Positions 1-9,001 of a DNA stretch of 64,000 bases are shown here, one piece after another. Under the pieces are notes generated by a model that was not told where the DNA came from, searched no databases, and was given only the letters and a program-made list of their open reading frames with translations. This DNA is from JANPLN01 sp043757265 (lineage in GTDB: Bacteria; Bdellovibrionota; Bdellovibrionia; Bdellovibrionales; JAGQZY01), in contig JAYUQP010000066.1 in the NCBI GenBank assembly GCA_043757265.1, positions 6,463 to 70,462 on the forward strand, in the 5' to 3' direction. Both the position numbers and the translations under genes were made by a program. The first letter of the stretch is position 1. Every line of letters begins with the position of its first letter.

Positions 1-42
1 CTGCTCTTGCCCAAAATCCCCCATTGAAGTAAGAATATTCAG

Positions 43-741
43 GTGAATATTCCAAAGATTCCAAAAAAACACCGACCCAAAGGTTTCGATATTCTGTACG
101 AAGACCGGGATTTGATCATCGGCAATAAAACAGCTGGGTTTTTGACAGTGGCCGCTCTTTGGGAAAAAGAAAACACAATTCACGAGATTTTAAATTCCTA
201 TGTGCGAAAAGGAAACGCTCGCTCACAAAAATCGGTCTATGTGGTTCACCGACTGGATCAAGCAACCTCGGGTGTTCTAATTTTTGCAAAAACTCCCGAA
301 GTGCAGGATTTCATGAAGGACAATTGGAAAACGACCAAGAAGACCTACTATGCGGTTGTTCGCGGGCAGATGCCCAAACAACACGATACGATTTCGAGCT
401 ATCTTGTGGAGGACGAAGATTATGTCGTATCTTCGACGACTGATACGGAAAAAGGAAAGCTCGCAGTAACCGAGTATACCGTTTTGAAAGAAGACAAAAA
501 CGTTAGCCTGCTCAAAATCAATTTACTTACCGGAAAAAAGAATCAAATCCGGGTGCACATGGCCGAAGCAGGTCACCCAGTTGCTGGTGATGCTAAATAC
601 GGCAAAGAAAAGTCAGCTCGCAGTCAACTTTTGCTACATTCTTTTTCCATTGAGTTTACTCATCCGTTTAGCGGCAAGCGCGTTACAGTACAAGCCGATG
701 TTCCAGATTATTTTAAACGCGCCATAGACTATTCGTTTTAG
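43..741 (+). CDS. RluA-family RNA pseudouridine synthase
   Basis: Isomerises uridine to pseudouridine in rRNA or tRNA in the cytoplasm. The 232-residue protein starts directly with the catalytic fold (ILYEDRDLIIGNKTAGFLT) and carries the family motif HRLDQATSGVLIFAK, whose Asp is the catalytic residue. The C-terminal LLTGKKNQIRVHMAEAGHPV block is also typical. No S4 domain is present. The start is GTG at 43, preceded by a weak purine stretch. A poor promoter-like box ends 6 nt upstream, so a leaderless start is possible but weak. The substrate site cannot be told from the sequence; small S4-less members include RluA and TruC types. It is not closely similar to the second synthase at 1451-2098. 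Confidence 0.9.
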   Translation: MNIPKIPKKHRPKGFDILYEDRDLIIGNKTAGFLTVAALWEKENTIHEILNSYVRKGNARSQKSVYVVHRLDQATSGVLIFAKTPEVQDFMKDNWKTTKKTYYAVVRGQMPKQHDTISSYLVEDEDYVVSSTTDTEKGKLAVTEYTVLKEDKNVSLLKINLLTGKKNQIRVHMAEAGHPVAGDAKYGKEKSARSQLLLHSFSIEFTHPFSGKRVTVQADVPDYFKRAIDYSF

Positions 742-768
742 AACGTGTTTCAACAAATTACGTATCTG

Positions 769-1308
769 TTAGAACATGACCTTACCCACGGCATCTTTTT
801 CGCCGTGGTATTCTTTACCTTGAATAATGGCTGCTGCCATTCCAAAAAGCGATACAACTTTGCTGCTCGGTCCGTCCCAGAATTCAGCAGACTTTGCCGA
901 AATTCTTATTAAAACCATAGACGGATCGCCAAGCCCTTCGGGATACCAAGCTTTCATGATAGGACTCCAATACTTTTCCATGATTAACTTGTCGTTATCT
1001 AAACTCCCCATGCCGACAACACTCATGTAGGAATTTCGAGCAGGATCAGAGTAAGCGAGGCACACCTCTTTTGATTCTTGTATCTGATCGCAAATATTAT
1101 TTTCGAATTTGGTAAAAATCCAAATTATGTTTTTGTCTTCGGCGTCTAAAATTGTGTGCATGGGGCGAGACACAATGTTTCCATCCGCGTTTATAGAACT
1201 CAACATCGCGGTAGGACATTCCTTTATAATTCGTTCAAAGGTCAGTCTGTTTTCTTCAGTTTGACTGTTTGTCGGTTCAGTCTCTTGTAAATTATCTAGC
1301 TCATTCAT
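769..1308 (-). CDS. pyridoxamine 5'-phosphate oxidase-like (general stress protein 26-type) flavin-binding protein
   Basis: The split-barrel FMN-binding fold is suggested by CPTAMLSSINADGNIVSRPMHTI followed by IIWIFTKFENNICDQI and a C-terminal FWDGPSSKV. This matches the general stress protein 26 / PNPOx-like family of short flavin-dependent reductases rather than true PdxH. About 179 residues. I prefer the ATG at 1308 (MNELDNL) because GAGG lies about 6 nt upstream; an in-frame ATG four codons earlier lacks a ribosome binding site. It stands alone and convergent with the upstream rlu gene. The physiological substrate is unknown. Confidence 0.8.
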   Translation of the reverse strand: MNELDNLQETEPTNSQTEENRLTFERIIKECPTAMLSSINADGNIVSRPMHTILDAEDKNIIWIFTKFENNICDQIQESKEVCLAYSDPARNSYMSVVGMGSLDNDKLIMEKYWSPIMKAWYPEGLGDPSMVLIRISAKSAEFWDGPSSKVVSLFGMAAAIIQGKEYHGEKDAVGKVMF

Positions 1309-1450
1309 CGATACCCTCATTCTAAATTTAAATTATCATGTATAACTTAATGTTTTTCATGAATCCAGTTGCGCCTGCAACTTACAATTTAGCAATAGCT
1401 TAAGAAGAATGGTGTTGTCGTTTGGAGATATCTTAACTTGATCAAAATTT

Positions 1451-2098
1451 TTAGAACTTAAAGAGCAATGCAAATTCTTGCGGCATTTCTGATACAAAAG
1501 TGTGGGCGAAGATTTCAATGCTTTTGCAATGCAAGAACATACGTTTTTGTGAATACAGCTGCGCAATTTTTTCGTTGTACTTAGGGCTATTGTAACGGGG
1601 ATCGCCCACAATGGCATGATTAGCAAGGGCTGTGTGTTTTCGGATTTGATGCTGACGCCCGGTAATCAAATTAAATTCGCACAACGTAAAATAATTATTG
1701 CTCTTAATGGCTTGAAAGCGAGATTCGCAAGGGACGCGGTTTTTCGCCATTCCTTGCGGATTTTTATGACCCTCTGCTTTGTCTGTCAGCGGGCGATTCC
1801 AGATGCCTGAAGGTTCCGGCAGTGTTCCTTTAAGAATCCCGCAGTACAGCTTGCGAGTGAGTTTATCTTCAAACTGCTTAGCCCACAGGCCTGCATTTTT
1901 TGGGTTCAATGCTAAAATCTGAATTCCACTTGTTTCTTTATCCAGACGATGGACAGGCAGTAATTTTTTTATGCCCAGTTGTTTTTCAAGGACCTGTAAT
2001 AAATTTTGCGGATCCTCGTTGTTATGCACCGAAAGTCCAGCAGGCTTATTTACGATTAAAATATTCTCGTCCGAGAAGACAATGGGTATTGTGGTCAT
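1451..2098 (-). CDS. RluA-family pseudouridine synthase, catalytic domain only
   Basis: 215 residues beginning at once with the catalytic domain: PIVFSDENILIVNKPAGLSV, then PVHRLDKETSGIQILAL with the catalytic Asp, then EFNLITGRQHQIRKHTALANHAIVGD. No S4 domain is fused. The start ATG shares one base with the stop of slyX (TAATG), so translation is probably coupled. Two genes upstream in the same direction sits a free-standing S4 domain (2334-2591). In RluC/RluD-type enzymes an S4 domain is fused directly in front of this catalytic domain, so the two pieces may cooperate. The RNA target is unknown. Confidence 0.9.
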   Translation of the reverse strand: MTTIPIVFSDENILIVNKPAGLSVHNNEDPQNLLQVLEKQLGIKKLLPVHRLDKETSGIQILALNPKNAGLWAKQFEDKLTRKLYCGILKGTLPEPSGIWNRPLTDKAEGHKNPQGMAKNRVPCESRFQAIKSNNYFTLCEFNLITGRQHQIRKHTALANHAIVGDPRYNSPKYNEKIAQLYSQKRMFLHCKSIEIFAHTFVSEMPQEFALLFKF

Positions 2099-2295
2099 TA
2101 GTAGTGGGGCGGTTTTTCGTTTTTATGAAGTGTGGATTCATCACCGGCGGTGATTTTGTCGGTTAACAGCTTCATACTTTTTTCTATTTTTTCGAGAGAG
2201 AGGTACTGATCGTTCACAGTTTTTTGCAGCTCATCGATAAGAACTTCTTGAAAAGAAATTTTAGTTTCTAAATCGATCAAGCGCTGTTCGGTCAT
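2098..2295 (-). CDS. slyX: SlyX-like coiled-coil protein
   Basis: A 65-residue protein with an almost continuous amphipathic heptad helix (LIDLETKISFQEVLIDELQ onward) and the C-terminal PPHY that marks the SlyX family (DUF904-like small coiled coils of unknown function). It overlaps the following pseudouridine synthase start by one base and lies 38 nt after the S4-domain gene, so the three form one transcription unit. The family gives no biochemical role. Confidence 0.8.
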   Translation of the reverse strand: MTEQRLIDLETKISFQEVLIDELQKTVNDQYLSLEKIEKSMKLLTDKITAGDESTLHKNEKPPHY

Positions 2296-2333
2296 TTTGG
2301 CCAGTTCCTATGCTTTCAAAGAAAATCTAAAAA

Positions 2334-2591
2334 TCAAAATCCTAAAATATCAACGTAGGTGGTTCCCTTAGCAAGGCTTGAGGTGGGCTTTGCCCGTTGC
2401 CCTTTAATCAGAATGTGTCCATTATTGAACAACTGTTTAAATTTGCTGCGACTCATTTGCTGAAGAGCAGTTTGCTGAGTTTGTGATTTCATCGCGGCAA
2501 GAAGGCACGAATCCAAACGACTTTGCGCTCGATCCAAATCAATTGTGATGCGAAACGATTTTTCAGGTTGGGGCGGGATAAAGTCTTTCAT
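2334..2591 (-). CDS. stand-alone S4-like RNA-binding domain protein
   Basis: 85 residues. The second half reads SRSKFKQLFNNGHILIKGQ, then AKPTSSLAKGTTYVDI, which follows the S4 pattern (S-R-S.. hydrophobic ..G.V.VNG...K.S..L..GD.I.I) seen at the N-terminus of RluC/RluD-type synthases, and the upstream SRLDSCL matches the helix before it. It stops where a synthase would go into its catalytic domain. The start ATG has GAGG 7 nt upstream. It is first in a unit with slyX and a catalytic-only synthase. Role inferred: RNA binding, perhaps in trans for that synthase. Confidence 0.7.
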   Translation of the reverse strand: MKDFIPPQPEKSFRITIDLDRAQSRLDSCLLAAMKSQTQQTALQQMSRSKFKQLFNNGHILIKGQRAKPTSSLAKGTTYVDILGF

Positions 2592-2909
2592 AAAAGTCCT
2601 CGAAGTGCCTTTGATTGGCGTTTGCTAAACTATTCGAAGAACTTGTATCACTAAAAGCCCATTCTAAACAGCGTTTTGTTCGTAATATAGGCAGAAATAC
2701 AAAGCTCTCAGTTCCGGCGGCACAACGCACTTAAATTAATGTGAGAATAGCAAACCTTCTGTGCTCAAGGATTCGTTATAAGACGGTCAAAACGATTTTA
2801 TTATTTAATAGTGAACATGTCGGCGAGTTAACAAAGCCTAGGGTAGCTAACTTGTACGACATTCAACATGACATTGGAGCTCAACAAGTTTTAGAGCTCA
2901 ACGAACTCT
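2592..2909. other. intergenic spacer, no gene seen
   Basis: 318 bp between the S4-domain gene and the SRAP gene. It should hold the promoter of the minus-strand S4-slyX-rlu unit near 2600-2680. I see no convincing open frame, RNA gene or long repeat. A short repeated word (AGAGCTCAACGAACTC / GAGCTCAACAAG, about 2877-2908) lies just past the SRAP stop. Confidence 0.5.
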
Positions 2910-3605
2910 CTACGTGTTAAGCTGTCCAGTAACACCTTTAAGTTTTCTATCAATTTCGTAATCTAATATTGGGCGAGTCATTTCGCTCTCTAAGTAATCG
3001 TAAGCTGCTTTTCCGTTTTTAAATTCAGAAAGCCATTTGATGCCGCTATCTTGTGAAAGAAATAAAGGCGAGCGATCGTGACCAATTTGTTTAATGTAGT
3101 CATCAGGATCGGTTGTAATTACGGCGAAGGTGGAAAGTATTTCGCCCGTAGTATCTATCCAGTCGCTGTAGATGCCTGCGGCAAACAGCAAGCTATTTTC
3201 TTTTGAAGCAAATTTAACGATATGACCAGCGGCCTCGCCTTCGTGGCAAGATTCTTTGAAAGTATTCATGGGAACAAGGCAGTGAAACCTTGCAAAAGGT
3301 TCGCGCCAGGTGGGCACTTCGTAAATATGTTCAAGCCCCTTTCCTTCTTTTTGATTGGTTCTATTCATTCGCGCATTGTACGTGGCCCATTTTACTTTTG
3401 GAGTTTTTGCCCAAGCAGGCGTGAGTGAGTATCTTTTTGCAGTAAGAATTAAATTATCATTGTGGGCAACGATTACCGGAGCGTAAGTAAAAGGAAAGAT
3501 GGATTCTTTGACATGTTGAAAAGGCGAAGCTTCGTCGATTTTTAGCTGTTCAAAATATTTTTGCAGATCATTTTGGTCGGCGTGGAAGGTGTAGTTAGCG
3601 CACAT
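2910..3605 (-). CDS. SOS response-associated peptidase (SRAP/YedK/HMCES family)
   Basis: SRAP proteins form a thiazolidine crosslink to abasic sites in single-stranded DNA through Cys2. The protein starts MCANY, so Cys2 is exposed once Met is removed. Other family signatures are TYNARMNR (active-site Asn), RFHCLVPMNTFKES (catalytic Glu) and the late IGHDRSPLFL (catalytic His). 231 residues is normal. It is divergent from the imuA-imuB-dnaE2 cassette, which supports a DNA-damage role. No Shine-Dalgarno precedes the ATG; a TATATT box ends 6 nt upstream, suggesting a leaderless mRNA. Confidence 0.92.
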   Translation of the reverse strand: MCANYTFHADQNDLQKYFEQLKIDEASPFQHVKESIFPFTYAPVIVAHNDNLILTAKRYSLTPAWAKTPKVKWATYNARMNRTNQKEGKGLEHIYEVPTWREPFARFHCLVPMNTFKESCHEGEAAGHIVKFASKENSLLFAAGIYSDWIDTTGEILSTFAVITTDPDDYIKQIGHDRSPLFLSQDSGIKWLSEFKNGKAAYDYLESEMTRPILDYEIDRKLKGVTGQLNT

Positions 3606-3611
3606 TCAAGG

Positions 3612-3617
3612 AATATA
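3612..3617 (-). promoter_or_regulatory. -10 box for the SRAP gene, predicts leaderless mRNA
   Basis: On the minus strand TATATT is followed by CCTTGA and then the ATG, so the expected transcription start falls on the start codon. The -35 candidate 17 bp upstream (GTGCCC) is poor. There is no ribosome binding site, which fits the same layout seen at several other genes in this window. Confidence 0.5.
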
Positions 3618-3781
3618 ACTGATGTGTGGTTGAAGGGCACGGGCATCTGCTCGAGCCAAAGAAGTGCTTAATAAATAAGCAGAAGAGTAAGTAGAGCCAA
3701 ATTTTTTTTAAGAGCAACGTTTCATTGGGGACTAGAAGATCGAAGTGCCCTTGACTGAGGCACTCTCTGGCTTTTAACTGA

Positions 3782-3803
3782 TACCGTACATTTACCGTAT
3801 ATT
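3782..3803 (+). promoter_or_regulatory. candidate operator and -10 region of the imuA-imuB-dnaE2 operon
   Basis: The heptamer TACCGTA occurs at 3782-3788 and again at 3793-3799, an 11-bp period that puts both copies on one face of the helix. The second copy overlaps a TATATT -10 box (3798-3803), 27 nt before the imuA start with its AAGGA ribosome binding site. A repressor binding here would block the promoter. These cassettes are normally LexA-controlled, but this is not the TTAC-N3-GTAA box reported for Bdellovibrio LexA, so the regulator is open. Confidence 0.5.
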
Positions 3804-3829
3804 TTAAAAGAATGACCAAATAAGGATCC

Positions 3830-4366
3830 ATGAACAAAGCAGAAGCCATTAAAAACCTCAGAAAACTCACGTCGTCTCCTGAAACTCTCGAAAAGGACTT
3901 TTGGAAGACACCAAATTTTTCACCAGGGATAGCCAAAGGATCACTCGTAGAACTTATGGGTAATGCGCGGACGGAGTGGCTATTAGAGCTTTTTAAACTT
4001 CATCAAGAGCCCTTTATCTTTTGGTGCGAGCGGGAAACGGTGGCAAACCCCACCGCTATTCACCAGCGCGGGCTTTCACTCCATCGAATTAAGTTTATTA
4101 ATACTTCAGGCGATCTTCAGCAGCCCCTGAGGCTGGCACTAGAAAGTGGTCAGTATCCCTTTATCATTGCGCCCACAGTCTTTGACGAGGTGAGAATCTT
4201 TCAAAGGTTTCAGCTTTTGGCAGAAAAATCAAAAAGCACTTTGTTTTTTTTAGCAAAAGAGCAATTCAACTCTGCGTGGCCCATCTCCCTGCAAATGGCA
4301 ATTAATTTTTCAGACGAGGGACTGGATATCAATGTGACACGGCAAAAGCATGGGATGCCGGAATGA
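3830..4366 (+). CDS. imuA: ImuA-like RecA-fold accessory protein of the mutasome
   Basis: 178 residues; first gene of an imuA-imuB-dnaE2 cassette. ImuA proteins are RecA/SulA-like and interact with ImuB in translesion synthesis. The opening FSPGIAKGSLVELMGNART matches the ImuA start G.. LVEL.G, but the Walker A loop is degenerate (GNARTEW lacks GKT/S), so ATP binding is doubtful. The rest is divergent, so the call leans on context. The stop overlaps the imuB start by 4 nt (ATGA), giving translational coupling. AAGGA lies about 6 nt before the ATG. Confidence 0.8.
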   Translation: MNKAEAIKNLRKLTSSPETLEKDFWKTPNFSPGIAKGSLVELMGNARTEWLLELFKLHQEPFIFWCERETVANPTAIHQRGLSLHRIKFINTSGDLQQPLRLALESGQYPFIIAPTVFDEVRIFQRFQLLAEKSKSTLFFLAKEQFNSAWPISLQMAINFSDEGLDINVTRQKHGMPE

Positions 4367-5685
4367 GAGTCGTCTGCATTTGGTTTCATAAGGCGACTCC
4401 CGTAAAGGAGATCGCCGACTATTTTTTGCGGCTCAGTCCGCAGATTGCCATTCGCGAAGAGCGGGCGATTTTTATTGAAATCGGCAAATGCAAAAGGTTG
4501 TATTCGGAACAAACTTTTTTGGCGCGCACGGCAGTTATTTTACGTCGCACGTCCTGCGAGGGAACAGTAGCCGTCGGTCGAGATATTACAGATTCTCTGT
4601 GCCTGGCAAAGTTTGAAAAAGCCACCGTGGATGAGTTGCCTTTGGTGGCGCTGATGGATTTTGTCGACCCCTTTAACCGCGATGAGGTTTTAAAAAAAGC
4701 CATAGCAAAAATGGTGGGTACCTTTTCGGACCTCGGAATCAAAACAATTAAAGATTTTAAAAAAATTCCGGTGGGAAATCTGATCGAAAGATTTGGAATT
4801 GTGGGTCGTTTTGCCCATCAACGAATAACAATAAGCGATTTTGTCGGCTGGCCGCTGTGGCAACCAGACGAGGTGATTAGCGAAAAAAAAGATTTTGGAT
4901 CTTTTGAGTTTTATGGCGAGCTTGAACCTATTCTTTTTGAATTAAAATCGCAGCTCGACCGCATTTTTTCAAGACTCTATGCCAGAAAGAAAAAAGCTAT
5001 GGCATTAAAAGTCCAAATTACTTGCGAAAAATTTTCCACCACTCCGAAGCCCATTCGAATTTTTAATTTTCAGTTTTTTGCTCCGCAAGGGTCTACCAAG
5101 GGAACATTGAAGATTTTAAAAGAGCGCTTATCTAAGGAATTCGAAAAAGAGCCAGTGAGATCGCCCATTCAGAGCGTGGAGCTCACCGTAACTAAAACAG
5201 TTTATTACGAGGGAGGACAAAAAAATGTTTTCGACAACACCGAGGAGCAAGCCGAGCAGATTCACTCGCTTCATAATCAACTGATTGAGCTGATTGGCAA
5301 AGAAAATATATTTCAGGCCGAGCTTACCGAGGATCGGCGGCCAGAGCGCAGTTGGAAAAAAGTGTATGGCTCGCCGCATGTGGCTCAACAAAATGCGCCA
5401 AGCCTAAAGGGTGTAGTTCCCGAAAGGGCAACGTACCTTTGTCGTTATCCCATCAAAATCGAAGTCACCGCGGGCTATGTGCATATTAAAAAGAAAAAAT
5501 ATCGAATTTTAAAATGGAATAAAAATATCGAGCGTATAACTGGCGGGTGGTTTGAAAAACCAGAGGCTGAAATCAAAAACACCTACGACCGAAATTATTT
5601 TCAAGTGGTGCTCGAAAATCATCAAAAGGTTTCGGTGTTTGAAACTCCGGCTCGGGATTTTTTTTTGCATGGCTATTACGGGTAG
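4363..5685 (+). CDS. imuB: ImuB, catalytically dead Y-family polymerase homologue
   Basis: 440 residues with the Y-family layout. The metal-binding acidic residues are missing: the first strand reads VVCIWFHKA instead of the Asp-containing motif of Pol IV, and the second reads IFIEIGKCKRLY instead of DEAFLD. This is the hallmark of ImuB, which acts as an adaptor linking the beta clamp, ImuA and DnaE2. The fingers/little-finger region (LEPILFELKSQLDRIFSRL) and the C-terminal RPERSWKK block are typical. It overlaps imuA by 4 nt and is followed after 5 nt by dnaE2. Confidence 0.93.
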   Translation: MRVVCIWFHKATPVKEIADYFLRLSPQIAIREERAIFIEIGKCKRLYSEQTFLARTAVILRRTSCEGTVAVGRDITDSLCLAKFEKATVDELPLVALMDFVDPFNRDEVLKKAIAKMVGTFSDLGIKTIKDFKKIPVGNLIERFGIVGRFAHQRITISDFVGWPLWQPDEVISEKKDFGSFEFYGELEPILFELKSQLDRIFSRLYARKKKAMALKVQITCEKFSTTPKPIRIFNFQFFAPQGSTKGTLKILKERLSKEFEKEPVRSPIQSVELTVTKTVYYEGGQKNVFDNTEEQAEQIHSLHNQLIELIGKENIFQAELTEDRRPERSWKKVYGSPHVAQQNAPSLKGVVPERATYLCRYPIKIEVTAGYVHIKKKKYRILKWNKNIERITGGWFEKPEAEIKNTYDRNYFQVVLENHQKVSVFETPARDFFLHGYYG

Positions 5686-5690
5686 ATGCT

Positions 5691-8600
5691 ATGTATGTAG
5701 AGCTTTTTTGTAAATCAAACTTTTCTTTTTTGCGAGGAGCTTCAGATTCCCGCGAGTACATCCAGCGCGCGGTAGAATTGGGAATGCACGCTATTGGAAT
5801 TAGCGATATCAATGGCGTGTACGGACTCCCTCGAGCGTATGAAGTGATGCGCGACAATGCTCCAGGCTTTAAACTGATCTGCGGTGCCGAAATCACAGTG
5901 GCAGAGTATCCACCCATTACTTTGATTGCGCAAACGCGCGCGGCCTGGGGATTGCTTTGCCGAATTATAACCCAAGTGCATGCAGGAAAGGAAAAAGGCG
6001 AGGGGTCCATCACCTTGGACGAACTGCAGTTTCTCACCAGAAAGTTTGCAGGTTCAGACCAGCTAGTCTGCATTTTAAAGAATAATGAAAAAAATAATTT
6101 TCTTTTTTTAAAAAAGATTTTCCCCCAAAAACTATATCTAGCCCTTTGCCGTTACATCGACGGACTTGATGACGAGAGAAATGCTCAGGCCTATCGCTTA
6201 TCAGACAGCTACGGCCTAGCGCTGGTCGCCACAAACGATGTTCACTATCACGATCCTGCGCGGCGGCCACTTCAGGACTGTCTAACATGCATTCGCGAGG
6301 GAACAACGTTAGATATGGCAGGTTTTAAACTTTTTGGTAACGAAGAGCGCTATTTAAAATCACCACTGCAAATGGAAATTATTTTCGAAGATCTGCCTGA
6401 AGCTTTAGAGGCCACTAAAGAGATTGCTCGAGGCTGCACGTTTTGTCTTTCGGAACTTAAATACAATTACCCCAGGGAGGCGGTGCCAAAAGGTCATTCG
6501 GCAAAGAGCTATCTTCGCGATTTGGTTCTTGAGGGGGCCAAGAAAAGATACAAAGGATTTATTTCAAACCAGGTGGATAGACAAATTCGTAAAGAATTGG
6601 ATTTTTTCGCAAAACGCGGCGAGGAGGATTACTTTCTTACGATGCACGACATTCTTAAAGAAGCGCGCGAAAAGAAAATTGTATTTCAGGGCAGGGGATC
6701 TGCCGCAAGTTCCATTGTTTGTTATGCCCTCGGCATCACAGCCGTCGATCCCATTGCAAACAATTTACTGTTTGATCGTTTTGCCAATGTGGCCCGTAAA
6801 GATCCGCCAGACATCGATGTGGATTTTGAACACGAGCGCAGAGAAGAAGTGATTCAAGGAATTTTTACCAGATACGGACGGCATCGCGCGGGAATGGTGG
6901 CGGCCATCCATACCTACAAGGATGCAGGCGCCTTTCGCGAAATTTGCAAAGCCATTGGGGTGGAGGTTGGCACGCTTAAAGCCGACGTCGTGCGCGAGCG
7001 TTTTACCGAGCTTGCGCGAGAGTACGCAAGCCGAGGGATTTTTGTTGGTACGCTCACCCAGGAGATTGCAAACTTTCCCAGGCACATTGGCACTCACTCA
7101 GGAGGCTTTGTCATTACCGACGAGCCCCTAGTGGAAACTGTTCCTATCGAACCTGCCGCTATGGACGGGCGCACTATTGTTCAGTGGGACAAACATGATC
7201 TTGAAACTTTAGGTATGATGAAAATTGATATTTTATCCATTGGCTTTCTTACGGTGATTCGAAAAGCCACCGAGTTAATTGGTATGGACTGGCAGGATAT
7301 TCCGATCAGTGATGAAGCGACGTATAAGTTGATACATAAGGCTGAGACAGCCGGGTGTTTTCAAATTGAGTCCAGGGCGCAAATGAGTTCGCTTCCGCAC
7401 ACCCGGCCTAGCCATCCCTATGAGATGACAATTCAGGTGGCGCTCATTCGCCCCAGTATGAGTAAGGGGGGGATGAGCCGCGCGTACCTTAAGCGCCGAG
7501 ACGAGGCCAAGCGAGGCCGTCCTTTTACAAGTGGTAACGCAGCCATGGATAAAATCTTGGTGCGAACACATGGGGTAGCGATGTTTCCAGATCAGATCAT
7601 GCAAATGGCCATGGATGTGTGTGGGTTTTCGTCGGCCGATGCGGATCAACTCCGCCGGTCGCTGGGAAAAGAGCGTAGCGCCTCGAGTGTAGAGAGCCAA
7701 GGTGTAAAAATGTATAAGGCACTATTAGAAAAAGGAATTAAGGAGGAGCTGGCTCGAGATATTTTAAATCGCACTCAAGGCTTTGCAAGTTACGGGTTTC
7801 CCGAAGCCCATGCTGCCTCCTACGGTTCACTCGCATTTAAGTCGGCGTATTTAAAAACTCATTATCCCGCAGAATATCTTTGTGCGCTGATCAATTCGCA
7901 GCCCATGGGATTTTATCATGTGGATTTTTTAATCAACGAGGCGGTGAGAAACAGCGGAGTTACAGTTTTGCCCATTCATCCTCATGTTTCGGTATGGGAT
8001 GCGCTCATGGAGGGCCCAAAAACCCTCAGGATGGGATTTAGAAACGTTCGCAAAATTCGCGAAGAGAATGTTTTAGAGTTGGTCAGCGAGCGCAAAAAGC
8101 GACCTTTTCAGTCCATCGAGGATTTTATCGCACGCACACATTTTGATCGTGAGGTTTTAAGTAACCTCACCATTGCCAATGGCTTTGAATGCTTTGGCAT
8201 CGATCGGCGCCATTCTTTTTGGAAGTCGCTGGAATTTAAAAATCTACTGGGGCGGCATAAGCCTAGTAATCAACTAAGCCTGTTTGATGAGTCCCTTGAG
8301 CTCGCAGAAGAAGCGCCGATTTTTGATCCAATGACAAAACTAGAAGAAGCGGTGATTGACTACCGTGTTACCGGTTACAGTTTGCAGGGAAGTTTGATGA
8401 AGCTTTTGCGGTTAGAGCTTCCACATTTGCCATCGATGCACTCAAAACTTTTAAAGACCATAAGTAAAAACAAAACAGTCTCGTTTCCGGGAATTCTTCT
8501 TGTTGATCAGCGGCCACCTCCCGCCAAAGGATTTGGATTTATCACTTTAGAAGACGAATTTGGAACTATTGATTTAGTTTTACGGCCCGAAATTTATGAC

Positions 8601-8777
8601 GCCTATAAAAAGATATTTAGATCGTCGCGGTTTTTGATCGTGGATGGCAGGCTTCAACGTTACGGTGATCAAATTACAATCTTAGCCGACAAAATCACAT
8701 CATTTGCCCCCACACCAAAAACGCGAAGTCATCAATCAACCCCGCGCATGCTCGATCGCTTGGATTGGATGATGTAA
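5691..8777 (+). CDS. dnaE2: error-prone DNA polymerase III alpha subunit DnaE2/ImuC
   Basis: 1028 residues. Order: PHP domain (about 1-210, FCKSNFSFLRGASDSREY), the Pol III alpha palm with catalytic aspartates in KDPPDIDVDF (D376 and D378) and a third in MKIDIL (near 511), helix-hairpin-helix region, and a C-terminal OB fold (GFITLEDEFGTIDLVLRPE). The short length, the GRGSAASSIVCY motif and the imuA-imuB context identify the translesion, SOS-inducible DnaE2 rather than replicative DnaE. Last gene of the cassette; no obvious terminator follows. Confidence 0.96.
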   Translation: MYVELFCKSNFSFLRGASDSREYIQRAVELGMHAIGISDINGVYGLPRAYEVMRDNAPGFKLICGAEITVAEYPPITLIAQTRAAWGLLCRIITQVHAGKEKGEGSITLDELQFLTRKFAGSDQLVCILKNNEKNNFLFLKKIFPQKLYLALCRYIDGLDDERNAQAYRLSDSYGLALVATNDVHYHDPARRPLQDCLTCIREGTTLDMAGFKLFGNEERYLKSPLQMEIIFEDLPEALEATKEIARGCTFCLSELKYNYPREAVPKGHSAKSYLRDLVLEGAKKRYKGFISNQVDRQIRKELDFFAKRGEEDYFLTMHDILKEAREKKIVFQGRGSAASSIVCYALGITAVDPIANNLLFDRFANVARKDPPDIDVDFEHERREEVIQGIFTRYGRHRAGMVAAIHTYKDAGAFREICKAIGVEVGTLKADVVRERFTELAREYASRGIFVGTLTQEIANFPRHIGTHSGGFVITDEPLVETVPIEPAAMDGRTIVQWDKHDLETLGMMKIDILSIGFLTVIRKATELIGMDWQDIPISDEATYKLIHKAETAGCFQIESRAQMSSLPHTRPSHPYEMTIQVALIRPSMSKGGMSRAYLKRRDEAKRGRPFTSGNAAMDKILVRTHGVAMFPDQIMQMAMDVCGFSSADADQLRRSLGKERSASSVESQGVKMYKALLEKGIKEELARDILNRTQGFASYGFPEAHAASYGSLAFKSAYLKTHYPAEYLCALINSQPMGFYHVDFLINEAVRNSGVTVLPIHPHVSVWDALMEGPKTLRMGFRNVRKIREENVLELVSERKKRPFQSIEDFIARTHFDREVLSNLTIANGFECFGIDRRHSFWKSLEFKNLLGRHKPSNQLSLFDESLELAEEAPIFDPMTKLEEAVIDYRVTGYSLQGSLMKLLRLELPHLPSMHSKLLKTISKNKTVSFPGILLVDQRPPPAKGFGFITLEDEFGTIDLVLRPEIYDAYKKIFRSSRFLIVDGRLQRYGDQITILADKITSFAPTPKTRSHQSTPRMLDRLDWMM

Positions 8778-9001
8778 GATAACTTGGTGTACTAAACCTA
8801 GGCGAGCAGTCGAAATCTTCTAATTAGAATAGGCCTATCTATTCTCGGTATATGAAAAACAGATTCTTCAAATGTAACAAAAGCCCTCGAAAATCCAACT
8901 CCGAAGTCAATAAATACCGGTCGTGAATGAGTCGAAACTACCGCTTTGAATGTCTATTAATGAGAAAATTTAAATTTTGATTAAGTTTTAGCCATCCTCA
9001 C

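Noticed and set aside
3782..3803. Classical LexA box for the imu operon
   Set aside because: No TTAC-N3-GTAA or CTGT-N8-ACAG palindrome is present; only the direct repeats were kept as a candidate operator.
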